Positions 31,569 to 40,353 of a DNA stretch of 48,989 nt are shown here, piece by piece. The notes below the pieces were generated by a model that saw only the letters and a list, made by a program, of their open reading frames with translations, did no database searches and was not told the origin of the DNA. The position numbers and the translations under genes are program-made. The stretch's first letter is position 1; every line of letters starts with the position of its first letter. The stretch is from a virus: positions 1 to 48,989 of the IMG/VR virus record IMGVR_UViG_3300022935_002598. One strand, given 5' to 3'.

Positions 31569-32373
31569 TTAGTATCTCCCAGGCGTATCCATTTTGCATT
31601 TCTTTTGCTGTAAATTGTCCATATGCGAGACTATGAAACAAAGGTCTAGGATCCTCATACACCGGTTGCTCGATTCGTGCTAGACTTTTTCCTGCAATGG
31701 GAAAAGCACAATTATTGCTGTCGGTGAACACCGGCACACCGTTTGCCAGTGCCTTTATTGTGATTGAACTGTTGTTAGTAACCACTGCGTGGATCTCGTC
31801 CCACACAATTGGTTGTTTTGGTACTTTGGTGCTGTTTTCTCCTGTGTGTATTATGCCATCAGAGCCTAATTGTGCTTCAGGATTGTAAGGTTTTTCCCTC
31901 ACTAAAATTTCTCTGTCTGTGTTTTGCTTTAATTCACTTATTGTTTTGTCCAACCAGTTTTCGCATTTGAAGAAAGTGCTTATGCTGTTTGTTGGAGGAC
32001 ACACTAATATCTTGCTTCCATTCTTATGGTATGGTTTCACTTCGAAAGGAAAAGTCGCCTTGAACCTATCATCTGGACGCTCTTCTATGAAATTTTTTAC
32101 GTGGTCGTTCTTTACTATCCTAAGGAAGTATGGTGCCTGTCTACTAAGACCCCAATACGGTCTATCCATGAAGAAGAAATCAATTTTATTTTTTTGACAG
32201 TGTTCGTACACAAGATTTGTGCCCCTCAAAATACCAAACAGCGATATGCTGTCGGCGTCGGTTGCCTGAATGCACTCGTTGTGAGGAAGTATTTTTGAAT
32301 TAGGTATTCCTTGTTTGAAAAATTCAATGTACTTTTCGGTAACGTGTCTGTTTGTTTTTGAAAGGTAATTCAT
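31558..32373 (-). CDS. KpsC/KpsS-like capsule polysaccharide protein (paralogue 3)
   Basis: A 271-residue paralogue with EILVREKPYNPEA, VVTNNSSITIKALANG, VPVFTDSN and LAYGQFTAKEMQNG. The RPHP motif has drifted to REKP. TAAAAT lies 5 nt before its ATG on the minus strand, a possible weak internal promoter. Confidence 0.65.
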   Translation of the reverse strand: MNYLSKTNRHVTEKYIEFFKQGIPNSKILPHNECIQATDADSISLFGILRGTNLVYEHCQKNKIDFFFMDRPYWGLSRQAPYFLRIVKNDHVKNFIEERPDDRFKATFPFEVKPYHKNGSKILVCPPTNSISTFFKCENWLDKTISELKQNTDREILVREKPYNPEAQLGSDGIIHTGENSTKVPKQPIVWDEIHAVVTNNSSITIKALANGVPVFTDSNNCAFPIAGKSLARIEQPVYEDPRPLFHSLAYGQFTAKEMQNGYAWEILNGR

Positions 32374-32391
32374 ATTACATTTTAATAATTT

Positions 32392-33477
32392 TTAGTCCAA
32401 ATGTCTAATCAAATCTTTGACATCTACTTCGAAATCTATCAAATCGTTGAGTCGTTTCACTCCTTTTGGCCTGTTTCCGCTGTATTGTATTGGAATAGTT
32501 TTTGCAAGGTAAAGTTCGTGATCTAGGGCCAAACAGTTTGCCAACACCGGGTAAACTTTTTTGTGTATCATTTTTGGATCTTGTATCTCTATTATTTTTG
32601 TTCCTTGTTCACACCATAAGATGTTCGTAAGTCCTGCGCCATGTGGCGCAACGATATGACTTGCTTCGGAAAAACATTTTACTTGTTCTTTTATAGACAT
32701 GTCTTCGAGAGTCACTGTTTGCCATCCTTTTAGAGCCATCATAAGTTTTTCAGCATTCAGTAATCTTCTGGTAGTTGCTTTGTTCCGTGACACGTAGATC
32801 TTCTTTCCTTTGCTTTTGCCCACCCCTATTACATTTTTTAACACGTGTAACCATGGAGCCAAAGACGGTGCTATCACTCCATCCTGATGATTACTAAGAC
32901 TGGGTACGATAAGGTGTTGGAACTGCCAGGTCTCTTTCTCGGGTAGCACCATGTATTTTAGATCCGGAAAGAATGCCTCTGCCACTTTATCAAAATATTT
33001 GCTTGGGTTAGATAACACGAAACAATACTTTGTGAACAATGTACTCCAACGTTTTTCGACTAACCTGAACTTTGATATTATATCTATCCATACGTGCCAT
33101 GGATTGTTAGCACTCTCTTTATCGATAGGCAACCATACGTAGGTGTACCTTTCATTGAAATGCCTTGTGACTTTGGGTAAACGTATCTCGATTTTCTCAC
33201 CCCAGGTGTCCCATAAGCCATGTGTCTTATTGGGTTTATTTTTGTACCTGTGTGTGAGGTTCCAGACGTGATTAGTGATAAGATGATTCTCGTTGGTCAC
33301 AATCAACGGACAGGAGTTGACCTGGCAGTCAAAAAATTCTGCCATGAATGTTGGTAAAGATTTATATGACGAAGGGGCATCGGGATGATACGGTACATGA
33401 TAATCGAAGCCTGAATCGATCGTTGGAAACCTGTTCAGAAAATATTTGATATCGGTGATGTTTTTGACTGTTGGCAT
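32392..33477 (-). CDS. GT61-family glycosyltransferase
   Basis: A 361-residue protein with the DUF563/GT61 signature: KKIYVSRNKATTRRLLN, VTLEDMSIKEQVKCFSEA, SHIVAPHGAGLTNILWC and KIIEI. The 'HGAGLTN' loop is the hallmark of GT61 xylosyl- and related transferases. It is the first gene of the seven-gene minus-strand glycan operon. The promoter of the divergent SGNH gene begins 6 nt inside its start region. The donor sugar is unknown. Confidence 0.88.
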   Translation of the reverse strand: MPTVKNITDIKYFLNRFPTIDSGFDYHVPYHPDAPSSYKSLPTFMAEFFDCQVNSCPLIVTNENHLITNHVWNLTHRYKNKPNKTHGLWDTWGEKIEIRLPKVTRHFNERYTYVWLPIDKESANNPWHVWIDIISKFRLVEKRWSTLFTKYCFVLSNPSKYFDKVAEAFFPDLKYMVLPEKETWQFQHLIVPSLSNHQDGVIAPSLAPWLHVLKNVIGVGKSKGKKIYVSRNKATTRRLLNAEKLMMALKGWQTVTLEDMSIKEQVKCFSEASHIVAPHGAGLTNILWCEQGTKIIEIQDPKMIHKKVYPVLANCLALDHELYLAKTIPIQYSGNRPKGVKRLNDLIDFEVDVKDLIRHLD

Positions 33478-33499
33478 TTCTAAATAACTAGTATATAAT
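33471..33499 (+). promoter_or_regulatory. promoter of the plus-strand glycan genes, leaderless
   Basis: TTGGCA (33471-33476), a 17-nt spacer and TATAAT (33494-33499). Six nt then precede ATG 33506. The -35 box overlaps the start of the divergent GT61 gene. Confidence 0.65.
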
Positions 33500-33505
33500 T
33501 ATCGT

Positions 33506-34183
33506 ATGACCATATCCAAATTGTTTATAAACGGTTGTTCATTTCTCACACCCAGACCAAAGGACAATGTAATCACACACACAGGCATTGAACTTGCTCG
33601 TCTATTAGATTTGGAAATAGCGGAAAATGTCGCACAAGGTGGCAGGGGAAATGACAGGATAAGTTTCACAACTAAACTTTGGTTCACACAGAAAAGGCCT
33701 GTGGATACAATGGCCGTTATAGGTTGGTCCAGCAGTGACAGGTACGATTATGTGACCGATGACGGATGGAAGAAGGGCAGAATACCATCTTTTGATTCTA
33801 CCTGGAGGACCTGGAAGGTCGGCGAACAACTGCGTTTTGTTTCCAAGCAACCAGGCTGGAGCATTGAACAGCAGTCGAAGATGAGATTCGTAGACCACGT
33901 GATTGATCTACAGAATTTTTTTAAACTGAACGGAATACCATACGTGATGTATAATAGCCTAAGCAATGATTTGTCTTCGGACAACAAAGATATCGAGCTG
34001 ATGAAAACTCAGATAGATAGATCCAGATTTTTCCGCTTGGACGATTGTCATTTCAATTATATTATGGATAATAAAATGATTGTTGCACCAAACGATCCAC
34101 ATCCGTCAACGGAAGGACATGAAAACTGGGCAAAAAAACTAAAGGAATTCATAGATGCTAACAATTTATGCACCACAAAATAA
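33506..34183 (+). CDS. SGNH/GDSL-type hydrolase-like protein
   Basis: A 225-residue protein. Block I is FINGCSFL with the predicted catalytic Ser, block II includes VAQGGRGNDRIS, and block V is DPHPSTEGH (Asp and His). Such enzymes remove acetyl groups from sugars. The gene has a leaderless promoter with ATG at +1. It overlaps the following KpsS-like gene by 29 nt. A deacetylation role on the phage- or host-built glycan is inference. Confidence 0.7.
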   Translation: MTISKLFINGCSFLTPRPKDNVITHTGIELARLLDLEIAENVAQGGRGNDRISFTTKLWFTQKRPVDTMAVIGWSSSDRYDYVTDDGWKKGRIPSFDSTWRTWKVGEQLRFVSKQPGWSIEQQSKMRFVDHVIDLQNFFKLNGIPYVMYNSLSNDLSSDNKDIELMKTQIDRSRFFRLDDCHFNYIMDNKMIVAPNDPHPSTEGHENWAKKLKEFIDANNLCTTK

Positions 34184-34967
34184 TCTAAACAGCAAGGCAT
34201 GGGAAGTCTTCGATGGAGTCAAAAAGTCCTGGCCAGAGCAAGTGTCAGTATTGAATAATCGGCAAGAAAATGATCCTAAACCAAATTCGATGTTTTGGGG
34301 TTTTGTGGGTAACAATTTGGAAATGGTCAAGAAGTTAGAAGCAAGAATGCACAATTATTGGTTCACTGACACACCTTACTTTGGCAGATTTGATAACAGT
34401 AATTTAAAATCAGACAACCACTATTGGCGAATTTGTAAGAACAGAATTCACGCACATTATATCAAAGATTGCAAAGCAGATAGGTTTGAAAAATTTGGAA
34501 TGCGAATTAAAGCACCTAACTTTGCAGGCAAACACGTTTTGGTGTGTCCTAGCAGTTCAGGTATACATGGATATCTGGATACACCCAACTGGACGAACGA
34601 AACAATCAAACAGATTAAAAGGTACACGGACAGACCAATCAGACTTCGACACAAGCCTAGGGGCAGGGGTACATCAGGGCCAAGTGAGGCAAAGGTACCC
34701 CTATCCGAGGACCTTAAGGAAGCCTGGTGTGTAGTGACCAGTTGCAGTATAGCGGCGGTAGAAGCAATATGTGAAGGTATACCTGTGTTCTGCCATAATC
34801 TAAGTTTTGCAGTAGATGTTGGAAATATCGAATTGTCAGATATAGAAAATCCTTATTATGGTGGACCGGAACCTTGGTTATACAGTCTTGCCTACCAACA
34901 GTTTACTCCAGAGGAAATCAACGACGGCAAGGCTGTTGAAATTTTAATGGACAAAGGATTGTTATGA
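34155..34967 (+). CDS. KpsC/KpsS-like capsule polysaccharide protein (paralogue 4)
   Basis: A 270-residue paralogue on the opposite strand to the other three. It shares IRLRHKPRG, VVTSCSIAAVEAICEG, IPVFCHNLS and LAYQQFTPEEINDG. It overlaps the SGNH gene upstream and the FkbM gene downstream (ATGA), in a plus-strand operon of four genes. Confidence 0.67.
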   Translation: MLTIYAPQNNLNSKAWEVFDGVKKSWPEQVSVLNNRQENDPKPNSMFWGFVGNNLEMVKKLEARMHNYWFTDTPYFGRFDNSNLKSDNHYWRICKNRIHAHYIKDCKADRFEKFGMRIKAPNFAGKHVLVCPSSSGIHGYLDTPNWTNETIKQIKRYTDRPIRLRHKPRGRGTSGPSEAKVPLSEDLKEAWCVVTSCSIAAVEAICEGIPVFCHNLSFAVDVGNIELSDIENPYYGGPEPWLYSLAYQQFTPEEINDGKAVEILMDKGLL

Positions 34968-35605
34968 AAATAGAAAAACTTAAAAACAATCTATGGGTTC
35001 CTTCCAATGACGCTCAGATAGAACAATGGAGAGAGAAAGGATATCCACATATGCAAGAACGTTGTCTCAATGACTTTGTAAAATGGTGCGAGTCGCAAAA
35101 CAAAAAATTTAATTGTATCATAGATGTAGGAGCATGGTGCGGAACCTGGAGTATGGTAATGCAAAAGTTCGCCAGGCAGGTTAAATGCTATGAGCCAAAC
35201 AAAACACATTTTGAATGTCTGACTAGGAATTTGGCACCATACAACCATACAAGTTTGTACAATCAAGCAATAGGAAGCCAGAACGGATTCATAAAATTAT
35301 CTGACGAAACAGCAACACAGAACACAAGGGTACTTGAAGAACCAGGAAACACTCCAATAACTACCTTAGACAGCCTCGAGATAAAAGGTGTAGAAATGAT
35401 AAAATTAGATGTTGAAGGATTTGAAATGGAAGTATTAAAGGGTGCGGAAAAAACACTTCAAGATGTCAAATTTGTAATGATAGAACTGAACAACAACAGT
35501 AAAAAATACGGAAGTAGTAATCTAAAGATAGAGAAATTTTTAGTTAAACTTGGGTTCAAAACACTGATAAAGGTGTGGCCCGATGTGGTATGGTATAGGA
35601 GTTAG
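34964..35605 (+). CDS. FkbM-family methyltransferase
   Basis: A 213-residue protein with the SAM site CIIDVGAWCGTWS and the FkbM signature MIKLDVEGFEMEVLKGAEKT. Typical length for the family. The start overlaps the KpsS-like stop (ATGA). It probably O-methylates a sugar of the phage-specified glycan. Confidence 0.85.
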   Translation: MKIEKLKNNLWVPSNDAQIEQWREKGYPHMQERCLNDFVKWCESQNKKFNCIIDVGAWCGTWSMVMQKFARQVKCYEPNKTHFECLTRNLAPYNHTSLYNQAIGSQNGFIKLSDETATQNTRVLEEPGNTPITTLDSLEIKGVEMIKLDVEGFEMEVLKGAEKTLQDVKFVMIELNNNSKKYGSSNLKIEKFLVKLGFKTLIKVWPDVVWYRS

Positions 35606-35606
35606 T

Positions 35607-36224
35607 ATGGAAGAAATGTATGTGTGGCTCAAAGAGAACTTGGCCGACAAAGGATACAAGCCAGAAAAAATTTTAGATATCGGTGCTTGGAATGGTTTTT
35701 GGACAATCAATGCAAAAACTTTTTGGCCGGACAGTAATTACACCTGTATTGAAGCAGGCCAAAAACATGAAGACAACTTGAAGAAAGTCGCAGATCAATA
35801 TCATATTGCAGTGCTAGGCGATGAAAACAAGGAAGTAGACATGTATATAAATCCTGTGGGTTACACCAAAGGTGCAACACTTTTGCCGGCCTCCACAAAC
35901 AAGAAAAAGAGACCCGACCGAAGGACGATGCAGACACTGGACACGCTAGTAGGTAAGGACGCCAAATTTGATTTCATAAAACAAGATATTCAAGGTGCTG
36001 AAATATTATGCATGAAAGGATGTCCTGAAATATTCCAACGGGCAGATTACGTGTTGAATGAAGTAAATCTTTTTTCCTACGCTCACTCTCCGAACACGCC
36101 TTGTAGGAAATCAATGGACGAGTATATGCGATCTATAGGCTTTCCCTATGCAATATCAATCAACACACACTTTGGTGACCCTAAGCAGGTAGATAGGTTG
36201 TACAGCAAAAAAGAATTTAATTAA
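35607..36224 (+). CDS. FkbM-like methyltransferase (divergent)
   Basis: A 205-residue methyltransferase starting at ATG 35607 with a TAGGAG ribosome-binding site. The frame opens at 35583, inside the upstream gene, so the ATG with the SD is preferred. The SAM motif is ILDIGAWNGFW, and a variant FkbM motif is FIKQDIQGAEILCMKG, with Gln-Asp replacing the usual Leu-Asp. It is probably a tandem duplicate of the upstream FkbM gene that has diverged. Its end overlaps the convergent 36221 gene by 4 nt. Confidence 0.72.
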   Translation: MEEMYVWLKENLADKGYKPEKILDIGAWNGFWTINAKTFWPDSNYTCIEAGQKHEDNLKKVADQYHIAVLGDENKEVDMYINPVGYTKGATLLPASTNKKKRPDRRTMQTLDTLVGKDAKFDFIKQDIQGAEILCMKGCPEIFQRADYVLNEVNLFSYAHSPNTPCRKSMDEYMRSIGFPYAISINTHFGDPKQVDRLYSKKEFN

Positions 36225-36775
36225 CGCACGAAGATATAATCATTAGGACGACCTTTTGTGTCCCACGTTCCCACATGTTTGTAACCGAGTCCCTTCAACA
36301 AGTCAGATGCTGAGAAGTCACCCCTGTTCTGTTCTATCACTATGGTCGGATTGCAACGCTCTATTGTGTCCAGTGATCCTTGTAATATCTTGGTCTCGTA
36401 ACCCTCAACGTCACACTTGATGAAGTCCACGTTGGCGAATTTGAACTTGTCAACGGTGGTTATGTTCACCTTTAATCCACTGTCTAGTTCCTTGATTCTG
36501 CCTACGCCTCTTTTGGTGTAACGCACATCATCCTTCTCGCCCAGCCCTGTGTTGTGGTAAGTGAACTTGTTCACGTCTTTTACTTCTTTAGCCAAGAATG
36601 ACTGCCTGTCCCTGAAGTCAAAACAATGCACGTGTTGGAAGTCGGGCTCGAGCCATTTGGCGAAGCCAAACGTGTCACAGCCTATGTCCAGGGCGTTCCT
36701 GAATTCTTTTATGTGGGGTTTGCACCACTCATAGAAGTTATTCCATACTACTAGTTTTTTTTGATACGTTGACAT
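36221..36775 (-). CDS. FkbM-family methyltransferase
   Basis: A 184-residue protein with ALDIGCDTFGFAKW (SAM site) and the FkbM signature VDFIKCDVEGYETKILQGS. It resembles the 14211 gene more than the adjacent FkbM genes (both have an N-terminal acidic-helix lead and end in a Trp/Asp-rich block). It overlaps the 36751 gene. It is another sugar O-methyltransferase candidate. Confidence 0.82.
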   Translation of the reverse strand: MSTYQKKLVVWNNFYEWCKPHIKEFRNALDIGCDTFGFAKWLEPDFQHVHCFDFRDRQSFLAKEVKDVNKFTYHNTGLGEKDDVRYTKRGVGRIKELDSGLKVNITTVDKFKFANVDFIKCDVEGYETKILQGSLDTIERCNPTIVIEQNRGDFSASDLLKGLGYKHVGTWDTKGRPNDYIFVR

Positions 36776-37188
36776 ATACTCTCAAATTTTTTATTTGACA
36801 TATCCAGTTGTACAACCGGGCGTCTTATGTAGTTTTTATTTTTCTCCAACACCTCTATATCTTTGCTTTTTGTTATAAGGAACGTATTAGGAAAGTAAAG
36901 TATATTTTTACCCGCGAGACGCAAGTCATCCCTGTTGTTACGATCATTCCTTTCCTTAAAAAACCAAAGGCATATTACTTCTTTTTGAAAATTTATGTGC
37001 CTTAGGTCGTCAATAAACTCGAATCCTGTTTTATATTGCTTGTCAAACTCCTGCCAGGTATGGTGATCTAGATTGTTTTGATTCTCATACAACTTGTCGT
37101 ATTCCTTAGTGTCAAATATGTTGGTAGCATACACGTGGGTTACCGGTTCGACAAAAATTTGATCTGACTGAATTTTTTCCCAATTCAT
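36751..37188 (-). CDS. hypothetical protein, 145 residues
   Basis: A start at ATG 37188 is chosen because it overlaps the stop of the upstream glycosyltransferase gene (TAATG). The protein is rich in Asn, Lys and aromatics, with NWEKIQSDQIFVEPVTHVY at the N-terminus. No conserved motif is recognised. The position inside a glycan operon suggests a related role. Confidence 0.5.
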   Translation of the reverse strand: MNWEKIQSDQIFVEPVTHVYATNIFDTKEYDKLYENQNNLDHHTWQEFDKQYKTGFEFIDDLRHINFQKEVICLWFFKERNDRNNRDDLRLAGKNILYFPNTFLITKSKDIEVLEKNKNYIRRPVVQLDMSNKKFESICQRIKKN

Positions 37189-37862
37189 TATGCCGAGAAA
37201 AGGTTTATAACTTCTTTCTTCCACACGTCGGCGTATTCACATTCTCTGTAACCATCAAACCAAGGACCACCTTCCGTGTAGTGAAGTATTTTTGGTTTTC
37301 CGTCTTTAGGTTCTTTGTACCATCCAACTAGCCAATTGTAATGATGTGGTAAAGATCCTATGTCTGCATCGTCTAGCCACGAAAACCTGTGTAGAAACTT
37401 TGGACTTTCTTGATTAAGCAGTGCAGGAGTTAGGATTTTATTTTTCTCGTGACCACAATTCCACAGAACCATGGAACTCCAATTCTTACGTGGGTACACG
37501 GATTGTACCTGTCCGTCCATCTTTGTAGTCTCTTTTGGTTGGTACTCATGTTGCACACATACAACTGCTTTTGATTCATCACAGTATTGCTCTAGTTCTG
37601 TGGTTGGAACTTTCCAAACAAAATCGCAATCGCAAAACACCGCCCAGCCTTTGAAGTCGTTAAGGTATGGAACAAAAAACCTAGTAAAAGTAAATTCTGT
37701 AGATGCAAGTTTATCGGACTCTCTGGTGTATATGCCTTGCGATCTCATGTCGTTCTGTTTTAATGGTATAACTTCTGCTGAGGGATCTCTGCGTTTGATC
37801 GAGTGTTCACACACCTGATATGCTATGTCTTCTCTGCTGTCCCAACCTACATAAACCTTCAT
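37188..37862 (-). CDS. GT-A/GT8-like glycosyltransferase
   Basis: A 224-residue protein starting MKVYVGWDSREDIAY, with a DxD motif (AVFCDCDFVW), a WSSMVLWNCGHEK metal-site region and a conserved SWLDDADIGSLPHHYNWLVG. This layout is common in glycosyltransferases of marine T4-like phages. A CTTAAATA box lies 7 nt upstream of the ATG, so it may be late-expressed. The sugar donor is unknown. Confidence 0.72.
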   Translation of the reverse strand: MKVYVGWDSREDIAYQVCEHSIKRRDPSAEVIPLKQNDMRSQGIYTRESDKLASTEFTFTRFFVPYLNDFKGWAVFCDCDFVWKVPTTELEQYCDESKAVVCVQHEYQPKETTKMDGQVQSVYPRKNWSSMVLWNCGHEKNKILTPALLNQESPKFLHRFSWLDDADIGSLPHHYNWLVGWYKEPKDGKPKILHYTEGGPWFDGYRECEYADVWKKEVINLFSA

Positions 37863-37863
37863 A

Positions 37864-39057
37864 TCAAATATTTAAGTCTTTGGCCAGTTCAGGTATAAAA
37901 TTAGATAGTTCTATCTTCCTATAGGCATCTCTTTTAGATATGACTTGCTTGAATCTTTCTATCTGCCTGTACACATCTGAGTCTAGATTTTGTTTGATGT
38001 TTTTAATCAAAGCATCAAAGTTAGTTGTGTGCATCAGTTTGTCTTGTTGCAGTCCTAACAATCTCTCGAGAGACTTCTCCTTGGATTTTTTTGGTAAAAC
38101 TCTTAAGTGTAGGTAATCTGGCCCTTCGAGAATATTGAAATTACAATGTATCTTGACAGCGTTTGCATAATCGATCATGTCTTTTATATACATCAAATTG
38201 AAATTTTGTACTGTATGATTAATCATGAACGTGGCATTCTTTAATTTTCTTAACATCTGCACGTTGTATTTGATTGTTTCAAAATTACTAGGAAATCTCA
38301 GGTAATCGTTCACTTTGTCTATGCCATCGATGCTGAAAATAATTTTCAAATTTCTAAATCTTTCTAGAAGTTTATGTAGGTCATCGTTATATATTGTGCC
38401 ATTCGTTGTTATCCATACAGCGAGATTATGTAGGTCCTTCTTCCAACTTAATTTTTCCAATAGTTGTATTATCTTTGGATTCATCAAGGGTTCACCACCC
38501 TGTAAAGTTATGTGTGTCACATTGTGTTTTTCGATTTGTTCTATGAGGTAGTCCAGTCTCGAGTCATCGTAATCATAGTTCTTCTGATCTAGTTTCTCAA
38601 ACCCCAGGTCGTTGTTCTCAACTAGCAACTTACTGCTTAAAGTTCCACTGCACATATAACATTTTAGATTACAAAGATTTGTGATGTCGAGGTTGTAGTC
38701 TTCGGGGTGTTCCAAGTTTTCTTTGCCAAGCAGTTTCAAATATTCCTCTGCTTTTTTATTACCAATCACTTTGTATTGGAAGTTTGAGTTTTGACGCAAA
38801 CTTCTTGATCCTATTGCCTCCTTCTCCCAACATATCCTACACTCCTTGGGAGTTTTGTTTTCTTTGAAGGCATTTATAAGATACTGCCTGTAATCACTAT
38901 TCCAATAATCCACTATATCGTTTTGTTTTAGATTGAATCTGTGTTGTCCTTTGAATTCTGTTTCGTTTGGTCTGGCGTCACAACATACTTTGATTGATCC
39001 GTCTGTGGTAATGTTGATGCTGTTGTAGGGTCTGATGCAGAATTTATTTTTTTCCAT
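37864..39057 (-). CDS. radical SAM protein with N-terminal SPASM-like Cys cluster
   Basis: A 397-residue protein. The radical SAM motif CNLKCYMC (Cys129, Cys133, Cys136) is in mid-protein. Ahead of it lies an N-terminal region with Cys7, Cys25, Cys26, Cys73 and Cys76 that looks like an auxiliary Fe-S module. The same order (cluster first, SAM core second) occurs in the 10967-11998 gene. It would modify a peptide or sugar. It overlaps the HAD gene start. The substrate is unknown. Confidence 0.8.
   Translation of the reverse strand: MEKNKFCIRPYNSINITTDGSIKVCCDARPNETEFKGQHRFNLKQNDIVDYWNSDYRQYLINAFKENKTPKECRICWEKEAIGSRSLRQNSNFQYKVIGNKKAEEYLKLLGKENLEHPEDYNLDITNLCNLKCYMCSGTLSSKLLVENNDLGFEKLDQKNYDYDDSRLDYLIEQIEKHNVTHITLQGGEPLMNPKIIQLLEKLSWKKDLHNLAVWITTNGTIYNDDLHKLLERFRNLKIIFSIDGIDKVNDYLRFPSNFETIKYNVQMLRKLKNATFMINHTVQNFNLMYIKDMIDYANAVKIHCNFNILEGPDYLHLRVLPKKSKEKSLERLLGLQQDKLMHTTNFDALIKNIKQNLDSDVYRQIERFKQVISKRDAYRKIELSNFIPELAKDLNI
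37869..37876 (-). promoter_or_regulatory. CTTAAATA late-promoter-like box
   Basis: On the minus strand CTTAAATA, inside the end of the radical SAM gene and 6 nt before ATG 37862 of the glycosyltransferase. It matches the boxes upstream of gp17 and the 46260 gene. Confidence 0.4.
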
Positions 39058-39670
39058 GTAGTAATGAATGAATTTCTTTCCAATTACTTACACGTATGAT
39101 TTCTGGGTGATCGAAGTCACGGTTGTATGGGTGGTCTATTAAAATAGGCTTTAAACCGTAATTGAGCCCTGCTAAGGCGTTGTGAGGCTTGTCCTCGACC
39201 CAATACAGTCCGGTTCCGTGAAATTCTGCTAATGCGCTGTCTTTGTCTGCACCTGTACCAAGAATATGGTAGTTTGTAAAAATGTGTTCACCAAATAATT
39301 CACCGAGTCTACGCTTTCTCAGTTCCTGTGCTGGCTTATCTGATGTCTGCGACGTGATGGGAATGAACGTCCAACCTTCCGCCGCTATCAGTTTAACCCA
39401 GGTCTGTGATTCGAGCATGGGACGTTGTGTGCCCATCCAAGCACTCCTATTGAATTCTCTAATTTCTTTCCTCACCTCTGTTTTTGTAAGTCCAAATCTT
39501 TCCGCCATTTCGTAGGTGTTTTCTTTGTCGGGGAGAAGTTTATAAGGATGATATCTCGCACCACGTTCGTCGAACAGTGTGCGTTGCAACATCCATTTGG
39601 TGAAATGGTGCTCCCATTCCAGTAGCACTCCGTCTACGTCTGTTAATATGATTCTATTTGATGTCGGCAT
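39044..39670 (-). CDS. HAD-superfamily phosphatase-like protein
   Basis: A 208-residue protein with the HAD motif I DVDGV (Asp11, Asp13, in ILTDVDGVLLEWE), the motif II region FIPITSQTSD, and the acidic motif YWVEDKPHNA. A wide insertion separates them, as in cap-containing members. It resembles nucleotide- or sugar-phosphate phosphatases. It is upstream of the radical SAM gene and may supply or clear a phosphorylated intermediate. The family assignment is strong, the substrate unknown. Confidence 0.8.
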   Translation of the reverse strand: MPTSNRIILTDVDGVLLEWEHHFTKWMLQRTLFDERGARYHPYKLLPDKENTYEMAERFGLTKTEVRKEIREFNRSAWMGTQRPMLESQTWVKLIAAEGWTFIPITSQTSDKPAQELRKRRLGELFGEHIFTNYHILGTGADKDSALAEFHGTGLYWVEDKPHNALAGLNYGLKPILIDHPYNRDFDHPEIIRVSNWKEIHSLLHGKK

Positions 39671-40115
39671 CTTCCATTCCAGCGACCCTCAGTTTCACAA
39701 TGTTGGTTATCTGCCATTGCTTCTGATCCAGTCCTTTGGTTATGCCCAGCCATTGGTTTCGCAGTAGTGCGAAATCGTTTACGATTTTTGTCAGGTCAAC
39801 AACGTCATCCTCGCCGTCGACATACTTCTCTGCGTCTCTGCTTGATAGTGCTCTGTTATAGTTCTCTAGAAATTTCTTAAATGTTTTTGATCTCAATCTT
39901 CTCAGTTCGATGTTTAGGTACTCTAATATTGCTTCTAATTGTTGAAGTTGTCCAAAACGTTCTTCCACTATACCTGGAAGTGCCGCGGATGCTCTTTCAA
40001 GGTTGCCGTATATCTTACACTGCTTCTTTGCTTCAAGCAGTTCCTTGTCAAAGTGTGCGACGCAATCTGGAATTTTTGCTAGACTTCTACTAACTTCGTT
40101 GTACCAATTAATCAT
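39654..40115 (-). CDS. conserved helical protein near uvsX, 153 residues
   Basis: A predicted coiled-coil/helical protein (LERASAALPGIVEERFGQLQ, then LEYLNIELRRLRSKTFKKFLENYN, shown in part). It sits two genes downstream of UvsX, and its start overlaps the acidic 81-residue gene. It could be a recombination mediator (UvsY-like), as T4 has one in this role, but the sequence does not clearly match UvsY from memory. This remains open. Confidence 0.45.
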   Translation of the reverse strand: MINWYNEVSRSLAKIPDCVAHFDKELLEAKKQCKIYGNLERASAALPGIVEERFGQLQQLEAILEYLNIELRRLRSKTFKKFLENYNRALSSRDAEKYVDGEDDVVDLTKIVNDFALLRNQWLGITKGLDQKQWQITNIVKLRVAGMEDADIK

Positions 40116-40353
40116 CTCTATACCTGTCGTCGTACGGCTCGTCTACTTCGTCCTCGTCTTCAAACACGGTATTGATTGCTTCTTCTAGTTTAGGATCAAA
40201 CTCTCCGGATGCCTTTATCTCGTCGGATTCCACACCAATGTCTTCTAGACTTTTGATAAAATCAATTGCCGCATCTAGTCTTGATCTTTCTGGTACGTAG
40301 TGCGAAATCGAACTCCAAAGACGTTCTATGTCTTCGTGGGTGAAATCAATCAT
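40108..40353 (-). CDS. acidic hypothetical protein, 81 residues
   Basis: Strongly acidic, particularly at the C-terminus (FEDEDEVDEPYDDRYRDD). Its start abuts the uvsX stop. Acidic tails of this form can bind ssDNA-binding proteins or act as DNA mimics; both are inference. The family is not recognised. Confidence 0.55.
   Translation of the reverse strand: MIDFTHEDIERLWSSISHYVPERSRLDAAIDFIKSLEDIGVESDEIKASGEFDPKLEEAINTVFEDEDEVDEPYDDRYRDD

Noticed and set aside
39654-40115. Firm assignment as UvsY
   Set aside because: Position near uvsX suggests it, but the sequence does not clearly match UvsY; left as an unnamed helical protein.
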